Source: Ianthella basta
Lineage: Eukaryota; Porifera; Demospongiae; Verongiida; Ianthellidae
DNA: 64,000 bases
Assembly (NCBI GenBank): GCA_964019415.1
Contig: OZ025873.1
Span: 2,474,982-2,538,981 of the forward strand
Direction of reading: 5' to 3'
Positions 37,686-48,492 of the stretch are shown one piece after another. The notes under the pieces were generated by a model. The model searched no databases, was not told the DNA's origin, and saw only the letters and a program-made list of their open reading frames with translations. Position 1 is the first letter of the stretch. Every line of letters begins with the position of its first letter. Made by a program: the position numbers and the translations under genes.

Positions 37686-38117
37686 AATAAGAACACATGA
37701 ACAAACCACATTACATGCATGAGGCTTATGGCCACAGTATCAACATGGTATGCTGAAGAGGAATTTATAGACTACTCAATTAATGTATGGGGATGCCCCC
37801 AACTCCTGGGCATTGCATGGAGATATCTGTCAGATGAAACGGCATCATTAATACAACAGAGATCAATACATTATGCTGTAAAATGTTGTGGTGACAGTGC
37901 ATGGGACAATAGTCAGCATGCTATGTGTACAGGGGGTGCATTCTAACCTTGTAATAATTCAAAATGTAATAATGTGCATGAGTATCCCACAACAGGTTGA
38001 AACATGCAGGAGACGCATACACAATAGTAAAAATTATAGTGAACATCAAGACAAATGAATGTTAAAGTACAAGCACATGGGGATGAATTCACTGACACAC
38101 TGAACTGAGTGACCAAT
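37686..38117. other. Gap between T relic 3 and B3
   Basis: No gene seen. It matches 21686-22184 with small deletions. Confidence 0.5.
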
Positions 38118-40032
38118 TTACACCACCGCCACTCCTTTCTCGCTCTGTTCGTAGGTGGGTGGCGGAGTCACCTTCAAGAATAGGTATGGGATGACATGAA
38201 GGAAGTGACCATATACTGCAAATGCACACACTAGTTGTTGTTCTACCAACCAGTACCACTGCATGGCTGTCACTAATGCTCGTGGCGGTGCACATGCCCA
38301 CCTTTTTTATGTCCTCCACTTGGTAGGATTCATTCAGTCTTATGTAGCCATTGCCCTCCTCAGTAGAGCGGGGCTTGGTGGGGGCTACTGCACAGGAAGA
38401 GTGCCAGAGAGATACACACATGCAGATAAACTGCATTGACTACTATAGTGCAGAGGCATCCAGGTAAACAGTGGAGTGAAGGACCATGGACCACAGTGGG
38501 TCCCAACACAGAAGCATTTGAGTATCCTTAATATCAGGTTTTATGCATGCACACTGTGTCTAAGCATGTCTACCACCCTCACCACTATTCCTCTTCTTCT
38601 GCCGCTTGCAGCACACACAGATCACAACACTGATCAGCAGCACAGTCAGTAGAAGGATAATAGAAGTAATGAGTAGCTGCCCAAAGCCAAAAATTCCACA
38701 GCTAATCACTTCTTTACCTGTAGAGCAACGTCATTGAGAGGCACATTAAAGGAAGAAAACACTCCCTCAACATTCCAGTTTAAGACATTCATCCCACAAG
38801 AGATTGGTACAGTTAGCAACTATTGTCCTTCTGTATGGTCTAGCATTCTACATCTACATTTGCTACAACACCACAAACATGTATCCCATCATGCTTGGAG
38901 AGCAGCTATTGGACAACATACATCTACACAGATGTATCACTGACTTTGAACAGAAGTCCTTCCCATAGCAACGGTGACTCCCTCCCTGATTGCCTTTACA
39001 GTAGCATTGCAGTTCTTCAAGTAAGACCTCTTCAGCCTGAAACATGTCTCCCTGGTGGCCACATCCAAATTGTTGCGACTGTCCTCCCAAGTGTGTGTGC
39101 TGTTTCCACAACTCAAAAGTACATTGAATGAATCGATTTCCAGTGGACTATCAATCTACAAAGGGGGGTGGGGGTGGGGTAACAGCTACACATTGTAGCT
39201 ACTATCTTTAGATCTGTTTGCACTCATTTCCCAAATAGGGCTTGCTGGGAAAGTTTTCACTGACCTCAACTTAGTAGTTGAAATTCATACTATGATGTAA
39301 TTAGCGTGTTGTATTGCAGCAACAACTGACAGACTAGGGGAAAGTTTCTGTGATGATCTTGTTGGGGTTCCTCATGCTTCCTCACACATGGTACAGAGGT
39401 TTGCATACAGTGTTCTAGCCAGGCTGTTTCTGAAGGGTACAGAACCCTTCTTGCTCCCTTAAGAACCCTCCTTGAGACTGTAAACATGGCACTGTACCCT
39501 TCTTGAAAGGCACAGTCACCACTAGTCATGTGGTGTGGACAATAGTGTTTGCATGCATACACACTGTGTCACAATGCTCCCCCAGATTTAGCTAATGAAC
39601 TTTGCACGCGAAAGTGACACCCTCTCCCACACCCAACCATCCACTAGCCACTCCTCACATGACTGTTGGTCAAGTGTACCCTTTTATATTATTTTCTGGG
39701 GAGAACACTGTTTGCATAATGGTTGTCCTGTGCAATGTCATTGGATTTTAGCTCTCAGCACAAGCCACGCCCCAACAGGATGTTGACTTCGGATTCTAAC
39801 CATTGGGGCATGACTTGCACTGAACAATCCAAGGCATTGCACAGGGGACAACCATTATGCAATCCTCTGTAATAACTGTGACTGCAAGGTGTGCTATTGC
39901 ACAATCATGTGACATGATGTTCCCACATGCCATTGAGACAGTGTCTCTACACACAAGCTGACTCACGTTCCAATTCACGTTGACCTTCATACCACGCCTG
40001 GTCCTCTTCATCAAAGAGCTCACACTCATAGG

Positions 40033-40094
<62 letters not shown>

Positions 40095-40803
40095 GTGTTG
40101 GAGCGAGGGAAGGAGGGAACACATTGAAGATAATGTTACCATGCTCAGCCTCTCTTCTCCTCTTCCTCCGCACATCTACCTAACACAGTCTTAACCAGTT
40201 GACTGATTAGCGACACTCACTGGGGACTACCAAGTGGAAGGTGTCACTGACAGCACTCTCGTCACCATCAAAGTACTGGACACAGGTGTATGAGGTCATG
40301 TTGTGATCGGTGACCTCCTTGATGGTCACAGACGCTGAAGTCCCACTTAAGATACTAACATTGTAGGCGCCACTGGACACCAAACGGGCAAATGTGTTGG
40401 CAACTGGATAGATGTCTGTAGGGCGCTGCACCAAAACACGCATCTGCGGCCCCAGTGTAGTGGTGACGCAGATCAGTATCATAGGGCCGCATGCTGGTAC
40501 TTCGGGTGACGGTGAGCGGGAGATGGACACTGCACAAGAGCAAGATAGTGACGACACCAGTTAATATGAAATCACACAAAAGACGTCACGTAATCATCTG
40601 AGGACGACGTAGTCAAACTTTGTACGACTACAAACAGTTGAGCATATCCTAATGACCCGAATCTGTACCAGTTCAAGATCTAGTCCGTCCATCCTCCCAC
40701 CTCTAAAGATATTCTTACCTTTGGTGGCGCTGTCTAGTGCTCCCGCAGGCGACACAATGAAGACAACTATAACAGTAATCTGGGCGATCCAGACCGTGGC
40801 CAT
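38118..40803 (-). CDS. B3: Ig/FN3-like receptor with short YxxL/PPxY tail
   Basis: About 315 residues. Exons: 40719-40803 (signal peptide, MATVWIAQITVIVVFIVSPA), 40221-40529 (Ig-like), 39967-40034 and 38945-39155 (FN3-like halves), 38583-38717 (transmembrane and basic stop-transfer), 38302-38387 (tail with EEGNGYIRLNESY) and 38118-38171 (PPPTYEQSEKG). It is nearly the same as B2, including the introns. The acceptor of exon 39967-40034 is preceded by about 60 bp of pure CA on the sense strand in place of a normal pyrimidine tract. The last exon differs only in its final residues (GVAVV against GVVDV in B2 and GVVVA in B1). Confidence 0.75.
40036..40099. repeat. (GT)n microsatellite at a B3 splice acceptor
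   Basis: About 28 GT units start directly after the exon boundary at 40034. The same place has a shorter GT run in B2 and a poly-G run in B1. Confidence 0.93.
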
Positions 40804-41189
40804 GGCGTGGAGTTCTTCGCTGTTTACTACAACTTTCGGATCAACCGGAAATTAACGGACAACGCTGTAGGCGTTTATTGCCTAATATAAACGCCAGCCC
40901 TAACCCTAACCCTAAACCTAATATGCGCTAAGCGACCCGGGCGAATGTATGTCCGTTTATTCCGGTTGAACCCAACTTTCTTATTAGACGAGCGCGCGCG
41001 AGACTGATTCTTTTAAAACATAAACTGTGCGACCATAACAGGAATTCGGTTTCTCCCGGATACCTGCCGACAACAGCATGAAAGTAGAGCCGCCCCCTTC
41101 CGGTGGGGGGTCGGGCGAGTGAGCCTTGATATTATTATACACGAGTGCGCGACCACAAGTCAAGACGGTGAGAAGCCTAAGGTGTCAAG
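40804..41189. promoter_or_regulatory. Candidate bidirectional promoter B3/C3
   Basis: 386 bp between divergent start codons, of which about 143 bp is a transposon insertion with its duplicated target. The last 60 bp before C3 (ttatacacgagtgcgcgacc... ggtgtcaag) are shared with C2 and are the best candidate for a C promoter and 5'UTR. Confidence 0.5.
40838..40972. mobile_element. 135-bp MITE with 8-bp target duplication, carrying telomere-like repeats
   Basis: Imperfect inverted ends (ggatcaaccggaaattaacg / gggttcaaccggaataaacg) are flanked by caactttc at 40830-40837 and 40973-40980; the empty site is in cassette 2. Inside, 40898-40922 reads ccctaaccctaaccctaaac, a (TTAGGG)n-type stretch. It sits between the start codons of B3 and C3. 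Confidence 0.82.
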
Positions 41190-44100
41190 ATGCTGGCCGG
41201 GTCTGGATCTATTCTTCTTTTTGTTGCGCTCGCCCTTGCAAATTCGTTCCTCCCCGGGGCAAGCCAAAGTAATTGCACCCGGTCGTCCCTCTACGTCCAG
41301 TGCAGTAACGTCTCCAGTGTCGGAAACTGCCGCTACAGTGAGCCACCGTGCACCTAGTACCACCTAGTCGTTCTTGTTAGTTGCGCCACTAGACTGACTC
41401 TGCGCACGAGCAGACAGTGTCTGTGATTGTCATTCGTGCATGCATGGTAGGCGTCATCTCGTTTTCTGTCTTCCCGCACGTGCACAGGAACCTGCAGCGA
41501 CACAGTGTGGAACGTTACTGCGTCCTTCCGTTCCTGTCAAGACCCTTGGCCAGCGCAGAGCGCTGGTGCTGTAAGCATCGAAACCTACACGAATGTGACG
41601 TGCCCCTGTCCTGCAGGGGCTGGGGATATAACCTATAAAATACACCTGCCTAGTGAATCGGAACCCTTCGACTATAAAAACCTCAATGAAACGCCCAATC
41701 CAGACTTCTTGAACGCCCATCGATGTGCCAACGAATTCAACAAAAGCGTAGACGACCAAATATACCCCTACTGCATCAGGTTTACAAATATACCAAAGGC
41801 AAGAGAGGTAAATGGTACCGAACTGATGGTGGAGGTAACCCCCGATCCCTTTTCGGCGAATTCCAGCACATCTTGTATCATCATTGTCGTTCAAGGTACG
41901 AATCCATAATGCTATGCTACCCTACAAGCACCTTGATTGTCATGTATTTGATCGAATTAATGATTATGTATGTGTGTGTATGTGTCATTGATCTGCAGTT
42001 CCAATGACTACACCGACTCCAACCCCATCCCCAACTCCATCAATTCCAAGTGGTGGTAAGTTGATAGCTACGTATGCAAAACATGTGTAACTGGTGCGCT
42101 GCATTTCACAAGGCGGACACGGGCCGAACAGTAACACGGAACACAATTATTGACTCCCTCCAAATCTGAGGTCAAAAGCACTGCGCATGCACATACAAAA
42201 ACCAATTATGACATTATAACACCAATAAGGTACAGCAACACAAGGTAAGCACAAGATAAGGGTACAAGAGTATGCACACACTGTTCATACACATGTAACA
42301 GTTCTACACATGCATTGTAACCTTGTGTGCATCAGCCAGGAGACTTTAAAGTGAACACAGAATAAGCTTCCGTCAAGTGACTGAACGTAGCATCAGAACA
42401 AGATTGTCACTGGACATTTTGGTCGCAAAGCCTACTGCTGATGAAGGCCTTCATGGCCAGAACATCCAGTGACAACCTTGTTCTGATGTTGTGTCCAGTC
42501 GCTTGGCAGAAGCATATTTCGTGTTCATCAAAGTATGTTACATACATTTGTTTACCTTTCACTGGGTTAGTAGTGTAAAGGGAAGTAAAAAGTTTTCCCT
42601 AAAAACAAGTGGAGATGTAGGGTAGTCAGGTGTCGCGTGACCCATCCTCACGGAAGGGTCAGGTTAAGTCTAATACATTGACTTGTCCACGCGGAATGCA
42701 ATTATGCGTTGTGGAATGTAATTATTGCGCAACATTATGCCTCGTTTGTGGTCGCAAGTAGGTGCGACGGCTCGCGACACTTGATCTTTCATAATAACCG
42801 TCAAAAGAGTGACAGCAAAGACTATCGATGTCCCTTCGACCGGCAACACCAGGACGAACACTGTCGGCGGGCACGCGTAGCACAGGTTCTTGTCAAAGCT
42901 GGTCGCAAAACAGCGAAAACATCTCTCACAGAAATGATGCCAGACACAACCTGAAGTTGCTCTGACTTCATGGTAGATAACCAAGGCGCTGGGTGGCTTC
43001 CGTCGCAGCGTATAACACTCTCTGGTCCGTCTCTGGTCTGGTGTGATTTGCGAACACGCGAGCGATTAATATTTCACACCTTTTCTGCAATCTGATTGGG
43101 CACGCAACCATTGTGGCGTGCTGCACAAGTCAATGTATTAGACTTAACCTGACCCTTCCGCGAGGAGGGGTCACGCGACGCCTGACTAGATGTAGGGATG
43201 GTGTGCATGTGCATGGAAAAATCAACTGGAGGGAAAACTTTAGAAACAAGAAGGGGTACCATACCATGCTCAACCACTGGGTCAGCATTCCCCTAATTCA
43301 ACCTTCCTGGCTTGACAACAACCTAGGACAACATTCTCTGGGTTTATCTTTCAAAAATGCATTGAATACCTTGTCACTATCCCTACATCGATCTGGAAAC
43401 ATCTGTGGTTGAATAGGCATGTGCACATACTAGCTATAGGAGAGAGTTTGGATAAGCATGTACATGCAATGACGAGTTGAGTATAGCACGAATTGTGTAT
43501 AGGCAAGATCATTATGCATGTTGCCAGTGCTGTGGGTCTTGGAGTTTAGGAACACCAGCTTAGGAATGGCCTGAAGGTATTAAAGTGCCACTGACATGCA
43601 AAATTTTTATTTCATTAAAAGAAAGTGTATTACTAGTGAAGAAGATCTGCGGGTCTTTTAAGTGCATATGGTCCCTACATTGGGGAGAAATTGAAGGTCA
43701 AAGTTTCAAAAATGTGTTATTGTTTAATCGTTGACGTCATCTAAAGTTATATTCCGGGAAATTTCTGTGACGTCACAAGGGGAACGGAAGTGGATAGTTG
43801 CTAGATGGCTGAAGGTAGCGACGTCCTTGAAGTTAGCCTCTCCTGCGACGATTCGTCGTATGACGAACGTAATCCGAGTGGTAACGACAGCGAAGACGAT
43901 ATTTACAGCGGAAGTGATGGCGGGGAAGACAGCGACGGCAGTACAGACGCGCTGGGAATGGAGCCTTACCAGTTCGAACCCGTTGGGAACATCGGCGGCT
44001 CAGAGGACAAACGTAGCTCGGAAGAAGATGAGGAAGAGGCCGAATGGAGACTTAACAACACCAACTGGTGCGCAAATGAAGTCAGAGTATCTTTCGCGTG

Positions 44101-46357
44101 TTTCTTAAGTGCCTTGAATGCCATGTTGGCTACATAGCTACGTGCACTTGCGTAGGTGTGAGTGCGGGAATTGCGAAGTGATGCCTACAGCAGAGGAGAG
44201 TATATGCTGTAGGGAGATGATACAGATTGAGAACAAATTGCAGGAGTCCGATGTTAGTAATGTAAGCTGCATCACAGAGCATGAAGGCCTCCAGTCAGTG
44301 TGCCTGGACCGATGGGTGTTACAGACAGCAGCATCTCAGACTCGCCAGGAGCATGGAAGGCATGCTATAAGTAGACCTGCACATAAATTAGTGCATAAAG
44401 GTAATATAGCTATGTTTCATTTTAGATTCAGTAACATCCTTCTTTCCTACCTAGAACCCTTCACCACATGGCTTATCGTCAACTGGCAAGGTGGTGCTGG
44501 GGATATCTTGGCCGGGAAGTACGTGTTGTGTTACCCTCATGTGCAGTTAGTAGAATACGGTCAACTTTTCCTTCTGACAGCTATGTTGGTTTTAAAGTTT
44601 AATTGCAATGCTACTCTCTTTTTAGCTACAATATTATTATTGTCTACTGCAAACTGAAGCGAGTGCGGTGTTCTTTTATATGGCATCCGCTTTAGTAGGT
44701 CGTTTGAACTGGCTGCACAGTGATGGTGGATGGTTGTCTGCTATCTGGTCTTGTGGCAGATTGACCTCATCCTCTTCCCATGACTCATCACTTTGGTTGG
44801 GAGTTGAAGTAACTAGTGGAATGAGGTTACACTGGACACCCACATCCACACCAGATACAGGGAGGCAAACATTGACTCCTGCAATGGAAGCACACATGCA
44901 CCTTTGTGGACTTGCTGCATGCATGTGGGGGCATGAGCATGAGTATGTTATACTAATACCCTTATTACGTGTTGAGGGCAAAACTCTTGCTTGTACGTGT
45001 TTTGAACTGGTATTGGCAACTGCCTGGCAAGCCACACTAGAGGTGCTGGCATGCTGATGTAGATCACGATCATTGCCTTTCTATCTCCTCCAGAGTCTTT
45101 CCGATGAAATGATATATAGACAAGTTCTTACTGCGACTCATATATTAATTATATATATAACTGTATACCCTATAAGTGTATATGTACATAGCCCACCTGA
45201 GCCCTCTCTCTCTTTATGGTAGCTGATCGGCTGTGTGAGGCACATGCACATGTGGTCAAGCCAACATGTGATTGGGCTGGGGGATAGTGGATAGATCCAG
45301 CTGCCCATTCCATTGATTTTGCTCTTACATCAGCTGCCTTCGGGAAGAATGATGGAACTGCAGAATCCTTCAGCTTTCTCCGTTTTGTAGGTAGCCCCAA
45401 TTCTGCTGTAAGGACAGTGCTGGGCTCAAAACAGTCCTTAGTGAAGTGCAAGCTGCACAAGACCGAATGATCACTTGGTCCTGTCCAGTCCACTCTGGTT
45501 TTGGCCACTTCCTTCAACCATTGTGCCTGTCTCTCAGGATTGTTGGGAAATTTGAACAAGCTGAACTCTCCATCACTTCCCCTATCGCATCCAGCAGCTA
45601 CACATCGCTTAGGCATGGTGCTGCTGACGATTTCAGAACGATTCTACGTCGAGTAGCGAACGAACACGGCGGAATTTCGCTTTCTATCACATATTACGCT
45701 ACGATAGCGTTCCCCTTGTGACGTTATCAACAAAATGGCCGATTTTTGACATCCTGTTCACCGGAAGTTGCGTATAATCGCGGATTTTCTCCCACTTGCG
45801 CGTAATTATACCAATTTAGACTATCACCAATGGTCCTAACTCATCAGACTGCATCCATTAATAAAATAAAAATTTTGCATGTCAGTGGCACTTTAAGTTC
45901 CAATACGGGATTCCATAACAAAGGATAGACATAGTGTGCATGCCAAGTAGTCTTGTGTAAGCAACTGCTGTTTGCTTTGACTTTGCCTCCACAAAAGATG
46001 AACTAGGGACACTAGGCCTCCAGTTTAGTAGCCAAAGACTGAAGTCCAGACTGTTCACAAAATTTGAGGAAACTGTATGTCTGAGCAGAGGGCCAACTTC
46101 AAACATGGGTAACAGGAGCAGGGAGCGTTTTGAGCAGTAAGCACAGCATTGGGTCCATTAAGACAGGACATTTCACTCACATAGGTCTTCATCAGCCAGA
46201 ACTGGTGAGAAGCTAAAGCGGGTGAGAAGATGTTGTTTATACATAAGTGGTTGAGGTATGATGTCATAGTGATGGGGTGTGATGTCATGTGGAACTAGTA
46301 TTTCGAGTTAAACACGCCCCACTCGAACTACTTGCCCAATTGTTATTGTAAGGTAAC

Positions 46358-46437
<80 letters not shown>

Positions 46438-47334
46438 AACACGTACACACACACACATGTACACACATGCACAAACACACACACAAATGTGTGCACGCAC
46501 ACACACATGCAAGCACAAATGCACACACATGCAATAATCGCAGTCTGTTTGCTCTGTCAGTGGGTGCTGCAGAGTGCAAGCCAGCCTAAATGCTTTCTGT
46601 TGTATAGTACATAATTAAACAAAACACACACACCTTTGTGTCAACTTGCCCTTATCATTCTGAACTTTAACTGTACAATAATTATAATCTAGCAACAATC
46701 ACCTCAAGCATGGTTTATATGGGCTGCGAAGTGAGTGGTTGCCAGCGGGCGTCGTAGCTCAGTGGCTAGAGCACTGGCAGCTAAAGCCTGATGTCCTGGG
46801 TTCAATTCCCGGCGGCGCCACTTTCTTTGCAGCCCAAAGTTGTTTCAAAGGTCTACGGACAGTAACGACATCGATTGTGACTTGTTTTGACAGGTTATCT
46901 TAATTAAGGTCTTCGGACCGTAGCTCCTTCCATCGGCTTTGTCTTCAGACGTAGCTTCTTCCATTGGGCCTTGCTGTGTTTACGCTTATGATCCTTTCCT
47001 TCTCGGCTTTAACTGTACAATAACAGTTGGGGTTACATATTGGTTTATATTGTAAACCAACATTACAGCCAGCTGCTCTGTATATAATTATGACCTGCCG
47101 AAGAAGGATGTCTAGATCATCATTCACTATGTGCATAGTGATACCAGTTACTGTTTATATAATTATTGATGCATGGCACAAGGCTCGATCAGCATGAGCT
47201 CACTTATTTTACACTGTCCATGCATACACACATTCCTCTGTACATTCACTGCAGGTTCTCCAGCCATCATGGTTACTAACTGGACTTTGGCTGTGTTGAT
47301 GCCTATGCTTGGCTACATACTAGTTAGATTGTAA
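41190..47334 (+). CDS. C3: probable GPI-anchored surface protein
   Basis: About 230 residues. Exons: 41190-41337 (signal peptide, ILLFVALALANSFL; YVQCSNVS), 41488-41895 (136-codon domain; CSDTVWNVTASFRSC, YTNVTCPCPAG, NAHRCANEF, YPYCIRF, STSCIIIVVQ), 41999-42055 (stalk VPMTTPTPTPSPTPSIPSG) and 47255-47334 (GSPAIMVTN, WTLAVLMPMLGYILVRL, stop). All junctions are GT-AG and in phase. It has the longest stalk of the three copies. The last intron is 5.2 kb and has taken up at least three transposons (42365, 42623, 43584) and a SINE (46682). Family of the main domain not recognised. Confidence 0.72.
42365..42513. mobile_element. Foldback element in the C3 intron
   Basis: gcttccgtcaagtgactg pairs imperfectly with cagtcgcttggcagaagc, and inner arms catcagaacaag.ttgtcactgg / ccagtgacaaccttgttctgatg extend the stem. 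Structure of a small MITE. Confidence 0.7.
42623..43188. mobile_element. 566-bp non-autonomous transposon with long inverted ends and 9-bp target duplication (MULE-like)
   Basis: Ends tagtcaggtgtcgcgtgacc and the complement of ggtcacgcgacgcctgacta, extending to about 70-80 bp, are flanked by gatgtaggg at 42614-42622 and 43189-43197. Long inverted ends with a 9-bp duplication fit Mutator-like elements. No transposase is visible inside. Confidence 0.8.
43805..44602 (+). CDS. Transposon gene with P2X7-C-terminal-like zinc-binding domain
   Basis: Exons 43805-44067 (acidic N-terminus, many Ser/Asp/Glu, ending NNTNW) and 44156-44400. Splicing TG|gtgcgc to gtag|G restores WCECGNCEVMPTAEE, then SICCRE, SCITEHEGLQ and VCLDRWVLQTA: the cysteine pattern of the cytoplasmic domain of vertebrate P2X7 that also occurs alone in many invertebrate proteins. 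A third piece at about 44455-44602 encodes AYRQLARWCWGYLGREVRVV and LPSCAVSRIR, the expected continuation, but the phase does not match the best donor, so there is either another junction or a frameshift. Part of the TTAA element, not of the receptor cassette. Confidence 0.6.
45329..45616 (-). CDS. THAP-domain DNA-binding protein of the transposon (first exon)
   Basis: Starts MPKRCVAAGCDRGSDGEFSL and shows the C2CH zinc module of THAP domains: CVAAGC, then CSLHF, with FKFPNNPERQAQW between, and a terminal AVPSFFP box. A GTAAGA donor at the end (after KAAD) suggests more exons; a minus-strand open stretch at 44676-45035 (with SIAGVNVCLPVSG and DESWEEDE) may be the rest. THAP domains bind DNA and in such elements probably bind the inverted ends. 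Confidence 0.7.
46363..46434. repeat. (AC)n microsatellite, about 36 units
   Basis: Pure AC run in the last intron of C3, followed by an interrupted AC-rich stretch to about 46530. Confidence 0.95.
46682..47006 (+). mobile_element. SINE-like insertion with 17-bp target duplication
   Basis: The direct repeat ctttaactgtacaataa lies at 46665-46681 and 47007-47023; the site is empty in cassette 2 (about 30505-30525). The 325-bp insert contains a tRNA-like structure at 46748-46820 with A and B box equivalents. A long perfect target duplication is typical of LINE-mediated insertion. No poly-A tail is evident. Confidence 0.8.
46748..46820 (+). tRNA. tRNA-like sequence in the SINE (probably not a working tRNA)
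   Basis: A 73-nt cloverleaf can be drawn: 7-bp acceptor stem (ggcgtcg / cggcgcc, one G-T), D arm gctc...gagc, anticodon arm ctggc / gcctg with one T-T mismatch, T arm ctggg ttcaatt cccgg. With this folding position 33 is G rather than T and the anticodon reads CTA (amber). The mismatch, G33 and the SINE context argue for a tRNA-derived promoter, not a functional tRNA. Confidence 0.5.
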
Positions 47335-48492
47335 GAAGAAGGATGACTTATTTTGTGCATGTTTGTAATGTATGTTTGTAAATTCTCCATCTATACATTA
47401 TTCATCAAACACCTCTGGTTTAATCTGATTGTGTGTGGTGTATAATAGAAGGATGTGTATAATTCTAGGTAAATATTGTGGCTATATGCTCTTGTAGTAT
47501 GTACCTGCAGTCGTGTACATGTATGTCACACCATCTGTTTTGTGCAAGTGAAGTTGAAAAGATATTGAAGATAAAAGATAGTCGACTTGGGTATTGTACA
47601 TGCAGATAAGGCATGCATCTGGCTGTCAGTTTCACCCCATGCAAGAATTATTTACAGGCCTGTATGCAGCTCCGAGACCCGGGGGGTTCGATCTGCTCTC
47701 AAAGTGGAACTCATAAATTTTGTCAGTTTCACTTCAAGAATTCTCTATAATATACCTAACCTCGTATATATGTGTTCATATACCCAGTCCCTATTTCATT
47801 CTGATCATGACTCTTCAAAAGTTGGAATGGAATTGGGACTAGGATACAGGGTATCATTTAGCATTTGATGTGATACAATTATCGTTATGTTATATGGATT
47901 GAGTACTTCTATGCAGATAATGTAACATACGTAAATGTTGTAGTCTGTGGTGTAACTGCAAGCATGACAATCCAACCTTTAGGCTTTAATGATTTCAGAC
48001 TACTGCTGATTGTTTAGCTTACTAATAGGAAGTTTAGGAAGTACACTTATCTAGTTCTGTATAATAAGACTGTCTGTATCGCTTGTCTGCTTGCTTGCTT
48101 AGGTTGCGTTTGAGTTGTGAAACTGTAGTGCATGACCATTATTCAGCAATCACCACATAGTCTTCATCATATTGATGAGGACCCCCGGATTGGGCCTAAA
48201 CATTTCAAATAACTCCTACATCTACCCAGGTTCAGGGGATCAGCTCGTGTAGTTTCATATCGCCTACATTCAATGAGGCAATTTGCTTCTACACACACAA
48301 GATACAAGCCATACCCCCAGGTACTAGTGGTGGGTATTCGGATCAAAGTTCCATTTCATCTTATGTAACAAACAAAACTGTATAAAACCACATGTACAGT
48401 GACTGCATAAAGTTTAAGGCATAATAATTATAATTATTATGCCTTTTCAAATGAGCAGGGTCAAAGGGAAGGTTGTGCAGGTTGTTACAAAT
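47335..48492. other. C3-A4 intergenic region (convergent genes)
   Basis: No gene recognised. It is nearly identical to 30843-31823, plus a block of about 160 bp at 47995-48155 absent from that copy. The 3'UTR palindrome of A4 is at about 48417-48446. Confidence 0.55.

Larger units (their letters stand above)
43584..45892. mobile_element. 2.3-kb TTAA-flanked DNA transposon (Kolobok-like) with two cargo genes
   Basis: TTAA at 43580-43583 and 45893-45896. The inverted ends are perfect for 29 bp (agtgccactgacatgcaaaa...). It contains a plus-strand gene with a P2X7-tail-like zinc-binding domain and a minus-strand THAP gene, converging. TTAA duplications together with THAP proteins are known for Kolobok elements. 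No DDE transposase was seen, so this copy is probably non-autonomous. Confidence 0.75.

Noticed and set aside
40898-40922. Telomere or chromosome end
   Set aside because: Only about three units, inside a MITE with a clear target duplication.
42670-42984. Minus-strand frame inside the MULE-like element as a transposase
   Set aside because: About 100 codons, overlapping inverted-end sequence, no recognisable motif.
46748-46820. Functional amber-suppressor tRNA
   Set aside because: G33, a stem mismatch and the SINE context make function unlikely; kept only as a tRNA-like feature.
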